From Litorimonas sp. (GTDB taxonomy: Bacteria; Pseudomonadota; Alphaproteobacteria; Caulobacterales; Maricaulaceae), in NCBI GenBank assembly GCA_029936425.1, contig JAPYSU010000002.1:124001-188000 (forward strand): a stretch of 64,000 nucleotides of DNA, read 5' to 3'. Shown here in pieces: positions 1-8,729 of the stretch. Numbering within the stretch: the stretch's first letter is position 1; the number at the start of each line of letters is the position of its first letter. The notes under the pieces were generated by a model. The model was not told the DNA's origin. It ran no database searches and saw only the letters and a program-made list of their open reading frames with translations. The position numbers were made by a program, and so were the translations under genes.

Positions 1-513
1 GAGTGACATCGCAACCGGGACGGGGTGGCCCGCCCCTAAAGAGCGAATAATGACGTCTAGGGCTTCCGGTAACTGAGTGACGGCTTTGTTTCGCCGACGC
101 TTAACAAGGAACTTCAAAATAAAGATTGGAGCAAGAAACCCAAGAAGCAATCCACCCACGGCCCAAATCATTGTTCCTTTTAACACCCAGAATACAGCAA
201 ATCCCGCCAGGGCAAGTCCGCCCATAACAATGTAAATGCCAAATCTTCCAAGCGGCAGACCTGACTGAAGAACCAATCGCCCTATCCAGAGCATGAAAAC
301 TTTCATTTGATCATCTTCATTCAACCCACGGGAGCGTTTCATTTTAGCCATGACATTAAACTGTGAGTCTTGGCTATTCATTCGCCGTAGTCGTTCATTT
401 GCATGCTTGACTTTGACCGTGGCCTGACGACCGACTCCAATAAAAACCTGGAGCGCTAGAAAACCTGCAAAAAATACAAGACCATAGATCAAGAGTGTGG
501 GTGAAAATGACAT
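1..513 (-). CDS. tadB: Tad/Flp pilus inner-membrane platform protein TadB (partial, C-terminus outside window)
   Basis: The 171 codons run open from an ATG to the left edge, so the C-terminal part is missing. The visible part has a membrane segment at residues 5-25, a charged cytoplasmic stretch (~30-75), two closely spaced hydrophobic segments (~100-140) and then the beginning of a type II secretion F domain (ending near ALDVIIRSLGAGHPVPVAM). This is the TadB architecture: an inner-membrane platform that works with the CpaF ATPase to extrude Flp pili. Its ATG overlaps the cpaF stop codon as TGATG, which indicates translational coupling. A partner TadC gene would be expected just beyond the edge. 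Confidence 0.88.
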   Translation of the reverse strand, partial: MSFSPTLLIYGLVFFAGFLALQVFIGVGRQATVKVKHANERLRRMNSQDSQFNVMAKMKRSRGLNEDDQMKVFMLWIGRLVLQSGLPLGRFGIYIVMGGLALAGFAVFWVLKGTMIWAVGGLLLGFLAPIFILKFLVKRRRNKAVTQLPEALDVIIRSLGAGHPVPVAMSL

Positions 514-1982
514 CAACCAACACGCTCTTTAATTGTTTTCTCTGTAACAGACCCGGACGGCAGGACACGGGGTTCGAACAATCCGCTTGGCAGGGGAATG
601 TTTCGACACACAATCTCATCCAGACATTGCGGGCGAATACCGGTTGAACGAAATTCTCCAATTACTTCATGTTTTGGGCCCGTGCCGGTACGAGTATAAT
701 TAAAGATTTCCTGCATCTGAATAATAGCGCCTTCCATTCCGGTAACTTCGGCAATGGAGGTTATTTTACGTTGTCCATCCGACAATCTCTGCGCTTGCAC
801 TATCAACCCTACGGCAGACGCAATCTGGCCGGCGACGGCTTCCGGCGTGATTTTCATATCACCCATCGCCACCATTTGCTCCAGGCGCGTAATCGCATCT
901 CTGGGCGTATTGGCGTGAAGGGTCGCCATAGACCCTTCGTGTCCTGTATTCATGGCTTGGAGCATATCAAAAGCTTCTTCACCTCTGACCTCGCCCAAAA
1001 TAACTCTGTCGGGGCGCATCCGCAGGGCATTTTTCACCAGACCGCGCTGGCGGATTTCTCCCTTTCCTTCAATATTGGGCGGGCGGGTTTCCATACGGGC
1101 CACATGGGGTTGCTGCAGTTGAAGTTCTGCTGCGTCTTCAATCGTAATAAGTCGTTCCTTATGAGAAATTGACTGGCTGAGTGCATTAAGCAATGTGGTC
1201 TTCCCAGATCCGGTTCCGCCGGAGATTAATATCGTGACACGCGCTTTACAGGCCGCCCAAAGAAACTGAGCCACCTCATCCGGAATGGCTCCAAATTCCA
1301 CCAACTTGTCCAGCGTGAGTGGACTTTTTGAGAATTTTCGGATCGAGACAAGAGGGCCGTCAACCGCAATAGGCGCGATGGCGACATTCACCCGGCTACC
1401 GTCCAAAAGGCGGGCATCACAAAGGGGCTGACTCTCATCGACACGCCGTCCGACCTGCGCCACAATCCGGTTAATTATCCTGAGAAGGTGAGGCTCCGAA
1501 GCAAATTGAACCTCCGACATTTCAAGCTCTCCGCCAACTTCGATATAAACTTGTTGATGGCCATTTATCAAAATATCTGAGATGGATTCATCGGACAAAA
1601 GGGGCTCCAATGGCCCTAATCCGGTCATTTCGTCAAAGATGCCATTGGCGAGAACGCTCAATTCTTCCTTGTTAAGTTTAAGCTTTTCTTCCGCTGCCAG
1701 AGTTTTGACAATCTCGACAACTTTACTCTTATTCGGCGTTCCGTCTGAATCATCCAGAGAGGCTAAATCAAATTCATCAATTAAACGGCTATGAAGTTTC
1801 AGCTTAATGTCAATTAAGGGATCACGAGACTTCTTTTCCGGTTTTGGCTCGACCGTCTTAACCCGTTCCTTGTCTACAGCGTCAGAAACGCCTTCAATCA
1901 GGGATTCAGGTCCCAAATCTGATACCGGAGCCTGAAAACTTTTAGGCTGTTCTTGTTTCAAAAATGTTGAAAAACGTCCCAT
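513..1982 (-). CDS. cpaF: Tad/Flp pilus assembly ATPase CpaF (TadA)
   Basis: Secretion ATPase of the type II/IV family that powers Flp pilus assembly at the inner membrane. At 489 aa it has the family's usual length. A variable charged N-terminal ~85 residues precedes the conserved N-domain (GIFDEMTGLGPLEPLL). The Walker A GGTGSGKTT lies near residue 257, the Asp box near 290, Walker B as VILGEVRGEE near 330, and the His box as HEGSMATLHANTP. An upstream TTG at 2000 is in frame, but the ATG at 1982 with GAGG 12 bases before it is the likelier start. It lies in the cpa/tad operon, ~95 bases after cpaE and overlapping tadB. Confidence 0.95.
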   Translation of the reverse strand: MGRFSTFLKQEQPKSFQAPVSDLGPESLIEGVSDAVDKERVKTVEPKPEKKSRDPLIDIKLKLHSRLIDEFDLASLDDSDGTPNKSKVVEIVKTLAAEEKLKLNKEELSVLANGIFDEMTGLGPLEPLLSDESISDILINGHQQVYIEVGGELEMSEVQFASEPHLLRIINRIVAQVGRRVDESQPLCDARLLDGSRVNVAIAPIAVDGPLVSIRKFSKSPLTLDKLVEFGAIPDEVAQFLWAACKARVTILISGGTGSGKTTLLNALSQSISHKERLITIEDAAELQLQQPHVARMETRPPNIEGKGEIRQRGLVKNALRMRPDRVILGEVRGEEAFDMLQAMNTGHEGSMATLHANTPRDAITRLEQMVAMGDMKITPEAVAGQIASAVGLIVQAQRLSDGQRKITSIAEVTGMEGAIIQMQEIFNYTRTGTGPKHEVIGEFRSTGIRPQCLDEIVCRNIPLPSGLFEPRVLPSGSVTEKTIKERVG

Positions 1983-2076
1983 AGTGACCCGATACCTCAA
2001 ACGAAAAATTCGTGATATCCGTCATAGAACAGAGACTTAAAATTGGCGTTAGCCGATAAGGTTAAGTGCAGTTTAA

Positions 2077-3129
2077 CTAGGCCGTATTTTTCAACTCTTT
2101 CACTTCTGCATCTTGGTATATATCAGAGCGGACAAAAATGTCTTCGATCAGTTTCCGGCAGTCCTTTGAATATCGGCTTCCCTTACGTATATGACCCACC
2201 GGTTCTCCGCAATTGACCGCCGCGTTCACATTTTGAGGGTCATTACATACAGTCCCGAATACATCACATTGCAGTGCCTTTCTAGCGTCAGGCAAACGTA
2301 AATTGCTCCCAAGAGCCCGCCTTTCATATTGGCTCAAAATTATATCACAGGATTTCTTATTTTGTAGCATTTCGCCAATTTGAGTGCGTTTATTTCGAGC
2401 AGAATACAGACAGGGAATTGTTGGTTCTGTCAAAAGTCCAACAAAGTCCGACCCTCCCAACGCGGCCAAACTCCATCCCTGCCATTGAACAGGCAGATCA
2501 AGAATAATATGAGGGAACATTTCACAAGCTGCTTCCAACAATTTGACAACGGCATAAGGGTTTATTTGAGAGTTCGCGCCAATCATATTGGGGGTCGCCA
2601 GGACAGAAATACCGCTTTTGTGAGAAGACATCAGAGAACGGGTCAAGTCGGCATCTATCCTTGTTGTATCCTGAGATAAATCCTCGAGACGCAGGCCTGG
2701 CTCAATATCCAGATGATGAATTACGCTTCCGGTTTCAAAGTCTAAATCGATCAGACAGACATGCTCCGAGCCGGTCCGTTCAGATTGGCCGCGCGGCGCA
2801 GAGTGATTTTTTGCCAGATGATAAGCCGTTTCTACAGCCAAGCTTGTGGTTCCGCACCCACCCCTTGCTCCCATAAACGTCCAGCATTGAGGCTTTATAC
2901 TTTCAGATCTCTTTTTAGATAGAACTTTTTCAGCTTTCATACCGCCATCTGAATGCTCTTCAGTATTTAAATCGGTTTGGACATCACAATTCTGAACTTT
3001 CTCCTTCTGCCATAAATCACAGGGAGGAATTATCAGCGAGTCTTTTGCCTCTTTGGAATTCTCCTCCTCCCAAACTTCGCGTGGGTCATCTTTTCTTCTA
3101 GCAAATATCTTCATAACATCCTCATTCAT
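2077..3129 (-). CDS. cpaE: Pilus assembly MinD/ParA-like protein CpaE (TadZ)
   Basis: A P-loop protein of the MinD/ParA superfamily that localises the Tad machinery in Caulobacter-type bacteria. The first ~85 residues are charged and low in recognisable structure, so the receiver-like N-terminal domain of many CpaE/TadZ proteins is short or degenerate. The P-loop region reads GARGGCGTTSLAVE near residues 87-100. The signature lysine of deviant Walker A motifs is Arg, and the usual GK(T/S) lysine is Thr. The Asp motif CLIDLDFETG follows, and a DLP motif (HIILDLPVQW) lies further on. The ATG overlaps the previous gene's stop as ATGA. A second ATG at 3114 has a better ribosome-binding site (TGAGGA) and may be the true start. 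Confidence 0.85.
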   Translation of the reverse strand: MNEDVMKIFARRKDDPREVWEEENSKEAKDSLIIPPCDLWQKEKVQNCDVQTDLNTEEHSDGGMKAEKVLSKKRSESIKPQCWTFMGARGGCGTTSLAVETAYHLAKNHSAPRGQSERTGSEHVCLIDLDFETGSVIHHLDIEPGLRLEDLSQDTTRIDADLTRSLMSSHKSGISVLATPNMIGANSQINPYAVVKLLEAACEMFPHIILDLPVQWQGWSLAALGGSDFVGLLTEPTIPCLYSARNKRTQIGEMLQNKKSCDIILSQYERRALGSNLRLPDARKALQCDVFGTVCNDPQNVNAAVNCGEPVGHIRKGSRYSKDCRKLIEDIFVRSDIYQDAEVKELKNTA

Positions 3130-3743
3130 GTCTCGCTGCGCAAATCTTCACTCATTGCACTTACGCTCACCGGTGGAATCTTTGTAAATCGGCCCGGCAA
3201 AAAAGCGTCCAAAAAAACGAAGTTGAAATCTAAATCTTTAATTGTGACGGTAATCAAAGGCGCTGGATGGCCTGGGTCACCTGCATATCCCAGTCCAGAT
3301 GATATGTATGAAATATCCATATTTTCACGACCTACATTTGGGATAATATCACAGATACCGCGCCTCTCCAGAGTCGTTGGAGCACAGACACCGTCGCCGT
3401 CAGGACCAAATATAATATAATCCAAGGCGGCTTGATTAAATTGGCCCCCACTACAACTCGCCGTCTTACCCGAGCAATGCCTCTCATAATAAGGAATCGG
3501 ATCACCAACCTCCACACCGTTTTCAAGACCAGTCATAGCTCTCAAATCTTCTGCCACAGGATATGATGTAGCCGCTAGCCGAACTCCGAAACGAGCTGAC
3601 TGCTGTGCAGAATTCCACTGCCAGAAAGCCAGACTACATTCTACGACACCAGCCGTCACAAGTATCAATATTGTGATAATCAAGGACGTCTCTACAGTCA
3701 CACTGCCTTGTTCTGATTTTTGAAATCGTTTGAAGAGACTCAT
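3126..3743 (-). CDS. TadE-family minor pseudopilin-like pilus protein
   Basis: Membrane-anchored TadE-like protein of 205 aa. A short basic N-terminus is followed by the conserved QGSVTVETSLI start of the TadE domain and one transmembrane helix (residues ~17-40). The remainder is periplasmic and contains four cysteines (at about 90, 97, 122 and 131) that could form disulfides. TadE/TadF proteins are processed pseudopilins thought to prime or stabilise the Flp fibre. Its start overlaps the stop of the next TadE/F-like gene (ATGA type) and its own stop overlaps the cpaE start, so these genes are probably translated as a unit. Whether it should be called TadE or TadF cannot be settled by reading. 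Confidence 0.82.
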   Translation of the reverse strand: MSLFKRFQKSEQGSVTVETSLIITILILVTAGVVECSLAFWQWNSAQQSARFGVRLAATSYPVAEDLRAMTGLENGVEVGDPIPYYERHCSGKTASCSGGQFNQAALDYIIFGPDGDGVCAPTTLERRGICDIIPNVGRENMDISYISSGLGYAGDPGHPAPLITVTIKDLDFNFVFLDAFLPGRFTKIPPVSVSAMSEDLRSET

Positions 3744-4219
3744 AGAGCCGCTCCAATCAACCGAGTTTCATATTGACCTGCGACAGACAGATTCCCGCCT
3801 GTGATAATTTTAAGAATGCCAATACCCTTATATTCTGTCGCTCCGGATAGATTGACAATCCTGACAGTATCTCCCCCGCGGTAATCCCGCAGGCCATCTG
3901 TTTCTGGATTGGGAACGTTCCGATACGTGATGAGAATGTCCGCAGGAGTCATATCTTTGATATAAGGCGAGGCATTGGGGTCAAATTTGCCGCTGATGGC
4001 TATTTGTTTTGCGCGGTTCTCTAAAACTTCAGGATTTACCGTTCGGGAAAGGTAATTTCCGGCTGTACCCAAACCTGTTCTCAACTGATGCGTTTGCATC
4101 ATCAAGATGGATGTATCGACAACGCCGAATCCGATTACAGTCAACATTGGAAATAATAACGCCCCTTCTATCGCGGCAATCCCGTCTTCCTTTTGATAAA
4201 ATTTAAGCCACAATCTCAT
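3740..4219 (-). CDS. TadE/TadF-like pilus assembly protein
   Basis: Second small pseudopilin-like protein of the operon, 159 aa. It has a short N-terminus (MRLWLKFYQKEDG), the TadE-like motif GIAAIEGALLFPML with the conserved Glu after the cleavage-like position, one transmembrane helix (~residues 14-38) and a ~115-residue periplasmic part rich in beta-prone sequence. It overlaps its neighbours on both sides by 1-4 bases. By analogy with Tad loci it would be processed by a prepilin peptidase, but no such gene is present in the window. Family placement is fairly secure; the exact TadE or TadF label is not. Confidence 0.8.
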   Translation of the reverse strand: MRLWLKFYQKEDGIAAIEGALLFPMLTVIGFGVVDTSILMMQTHQLRTGLGTAGNYLSRTVNPEVLENRAKQIAISGKFDPNASPYIKDMTPADILITYRNVPNPETDGLRDYRGGDTVRIVNLSGATEYKGIGILKIITGGNLSVAGQYETRLIGAAL

Positions 4220-5709
4220 TAGCGCGCCAAAGCAATTTGCTCATCAGATTCAGAGTCTTTGCCTTGCCCAACAGGACCAATAATTTCTCCCCAGAGGACA
4301 TTATCTTTTCCTGACCCCATAGGCTGCGTCAGAAATACTTTTATAAAAGTCTCTACTGGCAGAGGGTCACCCCGGCCGTTCATAGAAAGACCACTCGCCA
4401 CAGCTGCGCCGCAATTTATCAGTGCCGCTTTAATGACTCTGCGGTCCTCAACCGTCTGGGAAGGCCCAGATTTGTGACATGTCGGCGTTCCCTCCTCTGC
4501 CGTACGCGAAAGTGACCCATAGGTTTTGGCGCCAGGGATTTGATCATTGTCAATTTCCCACCGATAAACACTATATCGTGACGGCGGGGTCGAAGGCGTC
4601 ATGACGTTGCGATCATAATCAATAGAATATCTGACGCCCTCGAGAGTTATGCTCTTCTTGAAATCATGATTGATTTTCATATAGGTAATGAAATCCCAAT
4701 CTCCATTTCCCATACGCCCATCCGCTTCTGTGCAAGTGCCAGACTCGAAACACTCATCAATCGGCATACCAAAAGCTTCTGAGCTAGGAGACGTAGAACA
4801 CTCTTTTTTGCCAGCATAGCCTTTTACGACATTCTCCGCGGGGGCGTAGCGGGGATCATTAGCTTTCTTCTTGAAGTTTCCTTCATAAATATCGAAGCGT
4901 GTATTAAAGCCTTTACTCGCGGAAGCGATATTTCCGGGACGCAACCGAACGCCCTCGGATTTAGAAAAGCAGGCATTCGTCTTATCTATAGCAAGCGCAT
5001 CTGTAATTTTACTCGCGCCGCTATTCCCTCCAAAGGGATCCAGATATCCAAAATTTCCCGGCCCATATTGATTGTTACCGCCCCCGTGGCCTTTGAACTT
5101 AATGAGACGTCGTTGAAAACTTCGATCATTCATCAATGTGTAGATGGACTCTGACTTTCCTTCCGCAGGATTGCAGAAGAAAATCGGAGCCGTCTTACAA
5201 ATTCTTTGATCAAAGCCTGCAACTGCTTCTGCCGCCATTTCTACTTTAGTTATTCCGGAAATTAAACTGGGAGGAAATAAAGTTCTGACTGTTTCAGGCT
5301 TTATAACAACTTCTACATAACGCGCATCAGACGGATTATTTGTCACATTAGCGCTGGTGATTGATTGATAGTCTTGGGGCGGAAGACTTTTAAGATATCG
5401 AATTGTGTCAATCTCAACTAATCCTCTTCCATTTTCAGAAAACCTTTGTTCATTCTTTACAAGATTCTGAATAGCGCGTGTGGCGCGGGACATGCTGTCA
5501 GGACGCTGATCTAGTTCTGCCGCGCCTACTCTGGCAAACGTATCTGCGGCAGATTGCAGATCATTATCCATATTTTGTACTCTCGCAATATCAACAGAAA
5601 GCGCTCCGGCCCCGATAAGAACGGGAGTCGTGAATGCAGCCCAGACAGTAACCGCGCCTGAAGTCGCTGCGCCGAATGATCCAATAATGTTTTTCAATTT
5701 AGCTTTCAT
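4219..5709 (-). CDS. tadG: TadG-like pilus assembly protein (Tad domain)
   Basis: A 496-residue protein with the N-terminal Tad domain: a short basic segment, then a transmembrane helix (GAVTVWAAFTTPVLIGAGAL) followed by SVDIARVQNMDNDLQSAADTFA, the usual pattern of TadG-type proteins. The rest is a large periplasmic region with many cysteines. TadG is thought to act in the periplasm in pilus stability or attachment. An in-frame TTG at 5757 would add 16 residues. ATG 5709 is preferred because the Tad domain begins immediately after it, although its ribosome-binding site is weak. No von Willebrand A motif was recognised in the periplasmic part. Confidence 0.8.
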   Translation of the reverse strand: MKAKLKNIIGSFGAATSGAVTVWAAFTTPVLIGAGALSVDIARVQNMDNDLQSAADTFARVGAAELDQRPDSMSRATRAIQNLVKNEQRFSENGRGLVEIDTIRYLKSLPPQDYQSITSANVTNNPSDARYVEVVIKPETVRTLFPPSLISGITKVEMAAEAVAGFDQRICKTAPIFFCNPAEGKSESIYTLMNDRSFQRRLIKFKGHGGGNNQYGPGNFGYLDPFGGNSGASKITDALAIDKTNACFSKSEGVRLRPGNIASASKGFNTRFDIYEGNFKKKANDPRYAPAENVVKGYAGKKECSTSPSSEAFGMPIDECFESGTCTEADGRMGNGDWDFITYMKINHDFKKSITLEGVRYSIDYDRNVMTPSTPPSRYSVYRWEIDNDQIPGAKTYGSLSRTAEEGTPTCHKSGPSQTVEDRRVIKAALINCGAAVASGLSMNGRGDPLPVETFIKVFLTQPMGSGKDNVLWGEIIGPVGQGKDSESDEQIALAR

Positions 5710-5768
5710 ATTGACATTCGTTTCTGTGCCAAAAAGTACAAATTGAGATTTTCTCAATAGGGTTACTC

Positions 5769-6038
5769 TCAGTCTGATTGGAGTTGAACGGGTTTTAATT
5801 CTTTAACTTCGCCTTTCTGATAAGCTTCTCTAGCTGCCCGCACTCGCTCACGATCTGCCGGAATATAAGTATCTGATTTAAGTTTTGGGTCGGGCGTAAC
5901 AGAATGCGCTAGAATGTTTGTGCGATTAGAGCTTCCGAAGTTATCAGTTTGGCCCTCAAGCGCAGAGCGCGGAGTCGAACAAGCCGACAGGATAGAAATC
6001 ATTACGACAACCGAAAATAAATGTATAAAAAGTTTCAT
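5769..6038 (-). CDS. Small Tad-locus lipoprotein resembling the C-terminal part of CpaD
   Basis: An 89-residue predicted outer-membrane lipoprotein with a lipobox ILSAC (Cys20) after a hydrophobic signal. The mature part contains NFGSSNRTNILAHSV and later ADRERVRAAREAYQKGEV. CpaD proteins carry a similar pattern near their C-terminus (an FG...N stretch, then an ADxxR...YxxG stretch), but CpaD is normally about 200 residues or more. Its place between cpaC and tadG matches the usual cpaD slot, so it may be a reduced CpaD that assists the CpaC secretin. That link comes from visual similarity and position only. Ten bases separate it from cpaC. Confidence 0.7.
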   Translation of the reverse strand: MKLFIHLFSVVVMISILSACSTPRSALEGQTDNFGSSNRTNILAHSVTPDPKLKSDTYIPADRERVRAAREAYQKGEVKELKPVQLQSD

Positions 6039-6047
6039 TTTTTGGAC

Positions 6048-7400
6048 CTACTCTAAAACTGTTCCGTAATTTCCCGAGAGTTTCGACAAATCACTGGCCG
6101 TTTTATTCCCTTCGATCTGACTTCCCACAAAAGCTCCGAAATCACTTGGCACTGTCATATCGTCTAAAGGCGTTGCCAATTCGCTTATGTCCTTAACCGG
6201 TTGGGCCAGATGCGGAGTGACAATGATGACCAGTTCGGTTTCGTCCTGTTGAAACCGGGTGGAACTAAACAGAGCGCCCAGGATAGGTATATCGCCAAGC
6301 CAGGGGACTTGTGACCGACTGTTAGAGCTCTCTGATTGCAAAAGACCGGCAATGGCAAAACTCTGACCATTTCGAAGTTCTATAGTCGTATTTGCTCTAC
6401 GCACCTTGATACCCGGAACTGTCACTTCTGCGATGCGAACAGCCGTCGTTTGATCCAGTTGGCTGACTTCAGGAGCAACTTTCAAATTTATGATCTCATC
6501 ATCCAGTACAGTGGGAGAGAAAGACAGACTTACACCAAATTTCCGATATTCAATCGCGATTTGTCCCAAATCCCCAGGGATGGGAATCGGAATTTCACCC
6601 CCTGCGAGGAAGCTTGCCGTTTCGCCGGACATCGCGACGAGGTTGGGCTCTGCCAAGGTTCGAATAATGCCTTTATCTTCCAAGGCCTCAATACGGGCAT
6701 CCAAAACGGCGCCCCCAATTCCGCCTCTGAGTATTCCGGATAAAACTGGATTATTAGTTGTCACACTTGTCGCGGCTGCGAAGTCGCCAGGGTCAGGATT
6801 AAGTCCGCCCTGCCGACTGGTTAAAAGCCCAACACCCAATTCTTTGATCGCATTTCGACTGGCTTCAACAAACCGAACTTCTAACATCACCTGATGTGAG
6901 TCCTTAATGGCCAAACCATTGGTAACACTGTCTGGAGCAAAAGCCTGCGCGATTTTTTCCGCTCTTTTGGAAACGGCGTCCGTAGTTACTTCTCCGGACA
7001 AATAAATGCCATTTGCGAGTGGTCTGACTTCAATCCTTTCTCGCGGAAATGATTGGAAGAGAGTCTTTTTCAATCCGGCCAAATCGTGACCCACAGTTAC
7101 ATCTACAATATCAATCAATTGCCGCTCATTGTCATACAGCATAACATTCGTTTTGCCGCCGGACTTGCCCATCACCTGGAAAGATCGATCCGTCAGAACG
7201 ACGACATCTGCAATGGCCGTATTCGCCACGCGGACTTCTTTGAATGAAGTCTCCGTACGCATCACGATCATGTCGTTCTTCACGACTGATGTAGAGATAC
7301 GATCTTCATTGACGCTATGGTCCACCCACGATTTTGCAGAGGAAAGAGTCGGCTGAACAAACAGCGCAATAAGGCATGTCGCTAAAAGTGTACGTTTCAT
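6048..7400 (-). CDS. cpaC: Tad pilus outer-membrane secretin CpaC (RcpA)
   Basis: Outer-membrane channel for the Flp pilus, 450 aa. A cleavable signal peptide (to about SSA at residue 22) is followed by a pilus-formation N-terminal domain (roughly 35-105), a BON-like segment (~110-165) and the secretin core (~230-410). The core carries the conserved motifs PNLVAMSGETASFLAGGE, VPGIKVRRANTTIELRNGQS and VPWLGDIPILGALFSS. The final ~35 residues form a polar tail. It lies four bases after cpaB and just before the small lipoprotein, a likely helper for outer-membrane insertion. Confidence 0.95.
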   Translation of the reverse strand: MKRTLLATCLIALFVQPTLSSAKSWVDHSVNEDRISTSVVKNDMIVMRTETSFKEVRVANTAIADVVVLTDRSFQVMGKSGGKTNVMLYDNERQLIDIVDVTVGHDLAGLKKTLFQSFPRERIEVRPLANGIYLSGEVTTDAVSKRAEKIAQAFAPDSVTNGLAIKDSHQVMLEVRFVEASRNAIKELGVGLLTSRQGGLNPDPGDFAAATSVTTNNPVLSGILRGGIGGAVLDARIEALEDKGIIRTLAEPNLVAMSGETASFLAGGEIPIPIPGDLGQIAIEYRKFGVSLSFSPTVLDDEIINLKVAPEVSQLDQTTAVRIAEVTVPGIKVRRANTTIELRNGQSFAIAGLLQSESSNSRSQVPWLGDIPILGALFSSTRFQQDETELVIIVTPHLAQPVKDISELATPLDDMTVPSDFGAFVGSQIEGNKTASDLSKLSGNYGTVLE

Positions 7401-7404
7401 CAGC

Positions 7405-8391
7405 CTAACCCCCTGCCAGATCTGAATATAATTTTGGCTCTTCTTCAGATGCTGACATCAACTTTGGAGCTTCTTTCTTGACACTTAGTTGTTCAATAGT
7501 TTCTTCAACATCAGGGCCGTCTCTAAAGATTGTAATTTCCGCGACATCTCTTTTTTTCGGAACAGTGTTTTTTCTGGCAGAGCTCTGGGTACGTGGCAGA
7601 GACGCTGATTTGGCCGACATTGGCCCTAAGTCACTAAGTCTTACCCGCTGTGATTTCTCCGGCTGGATTTCGCCGACACCTCTTAGAGAGAGGGAAAGGG
7701 TTCCATATTCCATAGCAAGATTGAGAGCCTGACCATCTTCATTCTTGACCTCAAGTGTCACGGTTCTCGCGACATTGGCTTCTGCCGTTTTATTTGATTG
7801 ATTTTGATCCACACCCAGCACTGAAATGTTTTGCAAGATGATATCGGACACATAATTGGAAGCGGAGGAATTTGACCTTTTATTTGCTGCACTCTCCGGC
7901 TCTCTCGTATAAATAACATCTACAATATCCCCAGGCACGACAAATCCAGCCACGCCCGAGACATCGTCAACCCGCACGGCAACAGCTCGGTAACCCGGAC
8001 GAATGCGGGCCGAGAGACTGGCTTTTCCATTTGGACCAGAGATTTTATGTCCCAAGATAGGCTCATTCAAAGTCAGGGTGGATAACACGACGCGTTCTCC
8101 TTGCTCCCCTAAAAGTGTGTCCAAATTTGTAAAAGCGCCATCCGGAACCGAGTCTTTAGGGTATTCGACGAGACGGACAGAATCCGGTGTCAAAACATCA
8201 CCAAAAGCCAATTCGATATCGGCCACCAAGATTGGCGTTGTCGGGATAGTTTTTACCTGCTGGACAGTTTCAGAACTGGTTTGGCCAAGTTCCTTTTTGA
8301 CCGCACTGTTAATCCACCCCCGCGCCAGAAAGACGGCTAGAAGCCCGAAGGCGGCAGACGCGCCCAATGTGATAATTGTATTCAGCCTCAT
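7405..8391 (-). CDS. cpaB: Pilus assembly protein CpaB (RcpC), SAF domain
   Basis: First gene of the visible Tad operon, 328 aa from ATG 8391, which has GGAAG just before it. In-frame upstream starts at 8406 (ATG) and 8430 (TTG) are less likely because the hydrophobic N-terminus (LNTIITLGASAAFGLLAVFLA) starts right after 8391. A SAF domain follows (~45-110: VLVADIELAFGDVLTPDSVR and GERVVLSTLTLNEPIL), then the RcpC/CpaB domain with AVAVRVDDVSGVAGFVVPGDIVDV. The C-terminal ~80 residues are charged and variable. CpaB is a periplasmic partner of the CpaC secretin. No Flp pilin or prepilin peptidase gene lies upstream in the window. Confidence 0.93.
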   Translation of the reverse strand: MRLNTIITLGASAAFGLLAVFLARGWINSAVKKELGQTSSETVQQVKTIPTTPILVADIELAFGDVLTPDSVRLVEYPKDSVPDGAFTNLDTLLGEQGERVVLSTLTLNEPILGHKISGPNGKASLSARIRPGYRAVAVRVDDVSGVAGFVVPGDIVDVIYTREPESAANKRSNSSASNYVSDIILQNISVLGVDQNQSNKTAEANVARTVTLEVKNEDGQALNLAMEYGTLSLSLRGVGEIQPEKSQRVRLSDLGPMSAKSASLPRTQSSARKNTVPKKRDVAEITIFRDGPDVEETIEQLSVKKEAPKLMSASEEEPKLYSDLAGG

Positions 8392-8729
8392 ATATCTTCC
8401 ACCCATTCGAGCGCTCGTTACAAACTTCAAGCGAGACTCGAGTGGAGACTAAGGGCGGGAGGGTAAGGTTTCGTCAAGAATCGGGCTTACCAAGTCTTGA
8501 AAATACAGGGTTAGTGAAAGCTTAAACTCTTACCTTGCTATGTCTTTGAATTTGTCTGGTTCAAATAACAGAGCGGAATTGATCTGCAACGCCACTGCGA
8601 ACACTCCGATTTAACTAACACTCTCCGATGAGTTTCGAGGAGAGAATTAGAAACTTATGCTAGTTTAATGCGTTCACTTTCTGAGAGCTGATTACATTCT
8701 CTAAGATTCAGTCCCGACAGGAGCTTATA
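8392..8729. other. Intergenic region between divergent cpaB and fadE
   Basis: 338 bases with no convincing gene; a 24-codon open frame at 8540-8614 has no support. It must hold the promoters of the tad operon (leftward) and the fad operon (rightward). Visible structure: a direct near-repeat AACACTCCGAT (8600-8610) and AACACTCTCCGAT (8617-8629), and an inverted repeat CTCTCC (8621-8626)/GGAGAG (8639-8644) with a 12-base spacer. These could be operator sites. No -35/-10 pair was clear enough to call, and no pilin gene is present. Confidence 0.5.

Noticed and set aside
8540..8614. A 24-codon open frame in the cpaB-fadE gap.
   Set aside because: No ribosome-binding site, no Flp-pilin signature (GXXXXE plus hydrophobic helix), and far too short.
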